A stretch of 5,882 bases of DNA from Smithellaceae bacterium (GTDB taxonomy: Bacteria; Desulfobacterota; Syntrophia; Syntrophales; Smithellaceae): contig JAQVQT010000118.1 of the NCBI GenBank assembly GCA_028701435.1, positions 1-5,882 of the forward strand. Direction: 5' to 3'. This document shows, in pieces, positions 4,832 through 5,882 of this stretch. Made by a program: the position numbers and the translations under genes. Position 1 is the stretch's first letter, and every line of letters begins with the position of its first letter. Under the pieces are notes generated by a model. That model saw only the letters and a list, made by a program, of their open reading frames with translations. It ran no database searches and was not told the origin of the DNA.

Positions 4832-5680
4832 CTAAAAGTGGAGTCTCGCCGCGTCCAGGGTGTTTTTCATGAGCATGGCAATCGTCATGGGGCCGACGCC
4901 GCCGGGCACGGGCGTAATGGCGGACGTTTTAGGGGCGACTTCATCAAACGCGACATCGCCCGCCAGCTTGCCGCTTTCCAGCCGGTTGACACCGACGTCG
5001 ATCACCACCGCTCCTTCTTTGACCATGTCCGCTGTGATCATGCGCGGCTTTCCGACGGCGGCAATCAGGACATCGGCGCGTCTTGCCACGGCGGGCAGGT
5101 CCTTCGTTTTGGAATGGCACATCGTCACCGTGGCATTTTGGGCCAATAGCAGAAACGACATGGGCTTGCCGACGATGTTGCTGCGGCCGATCACGACCGC
5201 GTCTTTTCCGGAAAGCCCGATGCCGGTGCGGGCGATCAGTTCCATGATGCCCCGGGGTGTGCACGGAACGAAGAGCGGCGAGCCGGTGACGAGACGGCCG
5301 ACATTGGCTGGGTGAAAGCCGTCCACGTCTTTGTGCGGATCAATGGCGGCAATGATTTTATCCGTGACGATATGTTTCGGCAGGGGAAGTTGAACCAGAA
5401 TGCCGTGAATCTGCCTGTCGTTGTTCAGATCTCGGATCAGGTCCAGAAGCTCCGCCTCTCCGACATCGGCGGGCAGTTTGTATTCGCGCGAAAGAAAACC
5501 GGCCTCCTCGCAGGCCTTGGCCTTTCTTCTCACGTAAACTTTCGAGGCGGGATCGTCTCCCGCCAGCACGACGGCCAGACCGGGCACGACGCCGGTCCTT
5601 CGCGTTAAGACTAATGTTTCTTCCCGAACCGCCTGGCGGATATCCTGCGCAATTTTATTTCCATCTATAATGATCGACAT
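4832..5680 (-). CDS. folD: Bifunctional methylenetetrahydrofolate dehydrogenase / methenyltetrahydrofolate cyclohydrolase
   Basis: FolD oxidises 5,10-methylene-THF to methenyl-THF with NADP+ and hydrolyses it to 10-formyl-THF, feeding purine and formyl-methionine synthesis in the cytosol; in anaerobes with the Wood-Ljungdahl pathway it also works in carbon assimilation. The protein has 282 residues, normal for the family. Motifs are intact: Y49-V-x-x-K53-x-K-A-C-E-E-A-G-F (Y49 and K53 catalytic), G-I-L-V-Q-L-P-L-P (93-101, Q97), D-P-H-K-D-V-D-G-F-H (114-123, D120 folate-binding), P-C-T-P-R-G (139-144), the Rossmann turn V-I-G-R-S-N-I-V-G-K-P (163-173), and P-G-G-V-G-P-M-T close to the C-terminus. 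The ATG at 5680 follows a good Shine-Dalgarno sequence and a strong promoter. It is convergent with the glycosyltransferase unit and very probably unrelated to it in function, marking the edge of the variable locus. Confidence 0.98.
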   Translation of the reverse strand: MSIIIDGNKIAQDIRQAVREETLVLTRRTGVVPGLAVVLAGDDPASKVYVRRKAKACEEAGFLSREYKLPADVGEAELLDLIRDLNNDRQIHGILVQLPLPKHIVTDKIIAAIDPHKDVDGFHPANVGRLVTGSPLFVPCTPRGIMELIARTGIGLSGKDAVVIGRSNIVGKPMSFLLLAQNATVTMCHSKTKDLPAVARRADVLIAAVGKPRMITADMVKEGAVVIDVGVNRLESGKLAGDVAFDEVAPKTSAITPVPGGVGPMTIAMLMKNTLDAARLHF

Positions 5681-5682
5681 AA

Positions 5683-5690
5683 CTTCCCTT
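5683..5690 (-). promoter_or_regulatory. Ribosome binding site of folD
   Basis: On the minus strand AAGGGAAG lies two bases before the ATG at 5680, with the GGGA core about five bases away. It fixes the folD start and is one of the clearest Shine-Dalgarno sites in the window. Confidence 0.6.
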
Positions 5691-5722
5691 ATTTTTCGAT
5701 GCCACCCCGGTGCTTGCCTGTG

Positions 5723-5735
5723 TGACGCTCCGTCA
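5723..5735. repeat. Dyad TGACG-CTC-CGTCA in the folD leader
   Basis: Perfect five-base arms flank three bases, about 43 bases upstream of the folD start and inside its predicted 5' untranslated region. It could form a small mRNA hairpin or be an operator. I recognise no folate riboswitch around it, so no function is assigned. Confidence 0.3.
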
Positions 5736-5787
5736 TGGCTGTTTTGGATTCTTATAATTCATCGGCCGCAATTTTTCAGCGCGTTGG

Positions 5788-5816
5788 AATATAGTGTAAA
5801 AACAAAACCCTGGCAA
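5788..5816 (-). promoter_or_regulatory. Strong sigma70-type promoter of folD
   Basis: On the minus strand TTGCCA (5816-5811, five of six matches) is followed after exactly 17 bases by TATATT (5793-5788, five of six). Transcription should start near 5781, giving a leader of about 100 bases before the folD ATG. Both hexamers and the spacing are near ideal, as expected for a constitutively expressed housekeeping gene. Confidence 0.65.
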
Positions 5817-5818
5817 GG

Positions 5819-5835
5819 AAAAAACCGCCGCGCGG
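5819..5835 (-). terminator. Weak intrinsic terminator candidate upstream of the folD promoter
   Basis: On the minus strand CCGC-GCG-GCGG (5835-5825) is followed by six T residues (5824-5819). The stem has only four base pairs, all G:C. It would end a minus-strand transcript coming from the right of the window just before the folD promoter. No minus-strand stop codon occurs between 5779 and the right edge in any frame, so such an upstream gene would have to end beyond position 5882. Confidence 0.3.
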
Positions 5836-5882
5836 ATGAAATCGGACCACGCATGGATATCTTCTTGATAAAATGCCGATTC

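Noticed and set aside
5853..5882. Possible plus-strand gene start (begins M-D-I-F-L-I-K) running off the right edge
   Set aside because: There are only ten codons, the upstream GGA is weak, no promoter is visible, and no family can be recognised. More sequence would be needed to call it.

Overview
This window reads as a moderately GC-rich, Gram-negative-type bacterial chromosome segment. It is dominated by a surface-polysaccharide / glycoconjugate biosynthesis locus that ends against a housekeeping gene (folD). The pairing of SxtJ and DUF5989-like membrane proteins with scattered glycosyltransferases and an anchored SGNH hydrolase is typical of exopolysaccharide or O-antigen regions in environmental bacteria. 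Desulfobacterota or relatives are my guess, but nothing in the sequence fixes the taxon.

Layout. Positions 1-455 (minus strand) carry an SxtJ-family membrane protein, followed 16 bases downstream by the first codons of a second small protein that looks like DUF5989 and runs off the window. Positions 456-687 are a divergent intergenic region with a possible extended -10 promoter facing each way and three short dyads. Positions 688-1542 (plus) encode a GT2 glycosyltransferase of the rhamnosyltransferase (WbbL-like) type. Positions 1543-1653 hold a near-consensus sigma70 promoter and, at the GT2 stop codon, a hairpin whose T-tract faces the minus strand. Positions 1654-4820 (plus) form a compact three-gene unit: a membrane-anchored SGNH/GDSL hydrolase, a GT-D fold (DUF1792-like) putative glycosyltransferase, and a CgeB-like group 1 (GT-B) glycosyltransferase. 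The last two overlap by ATGA. Positions 4832-5680 (minus) are folD, convergent with the unit and only 11 bases from it. Positions 5681-5882 are the folD leader with a very good sigma70 promoter, and a weak terminator-like hairpin just upstream of it.

How they may work together (inference): the three glycosyltransferases, of three different folds, would assemble or decorate a cell-surface glycan. The SGNH protein would add or remove an acyl group on the periplasmic side. SxtJ/DUF5989 are membrane accessories usually found beside a carbamoyltransferase, which would lie just left of the window. FolD supplies one-carbon folates and is probably unrelated to the glycan genes.

I found no RNA genes, CRISPR array, insertion sequence, attachment site or origin. 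The genes are largely recognisable families. The least characterised parts are the GT-D protein, its SGNH and CgeB-like partners, and the SxtJ/DUF5989 pair.
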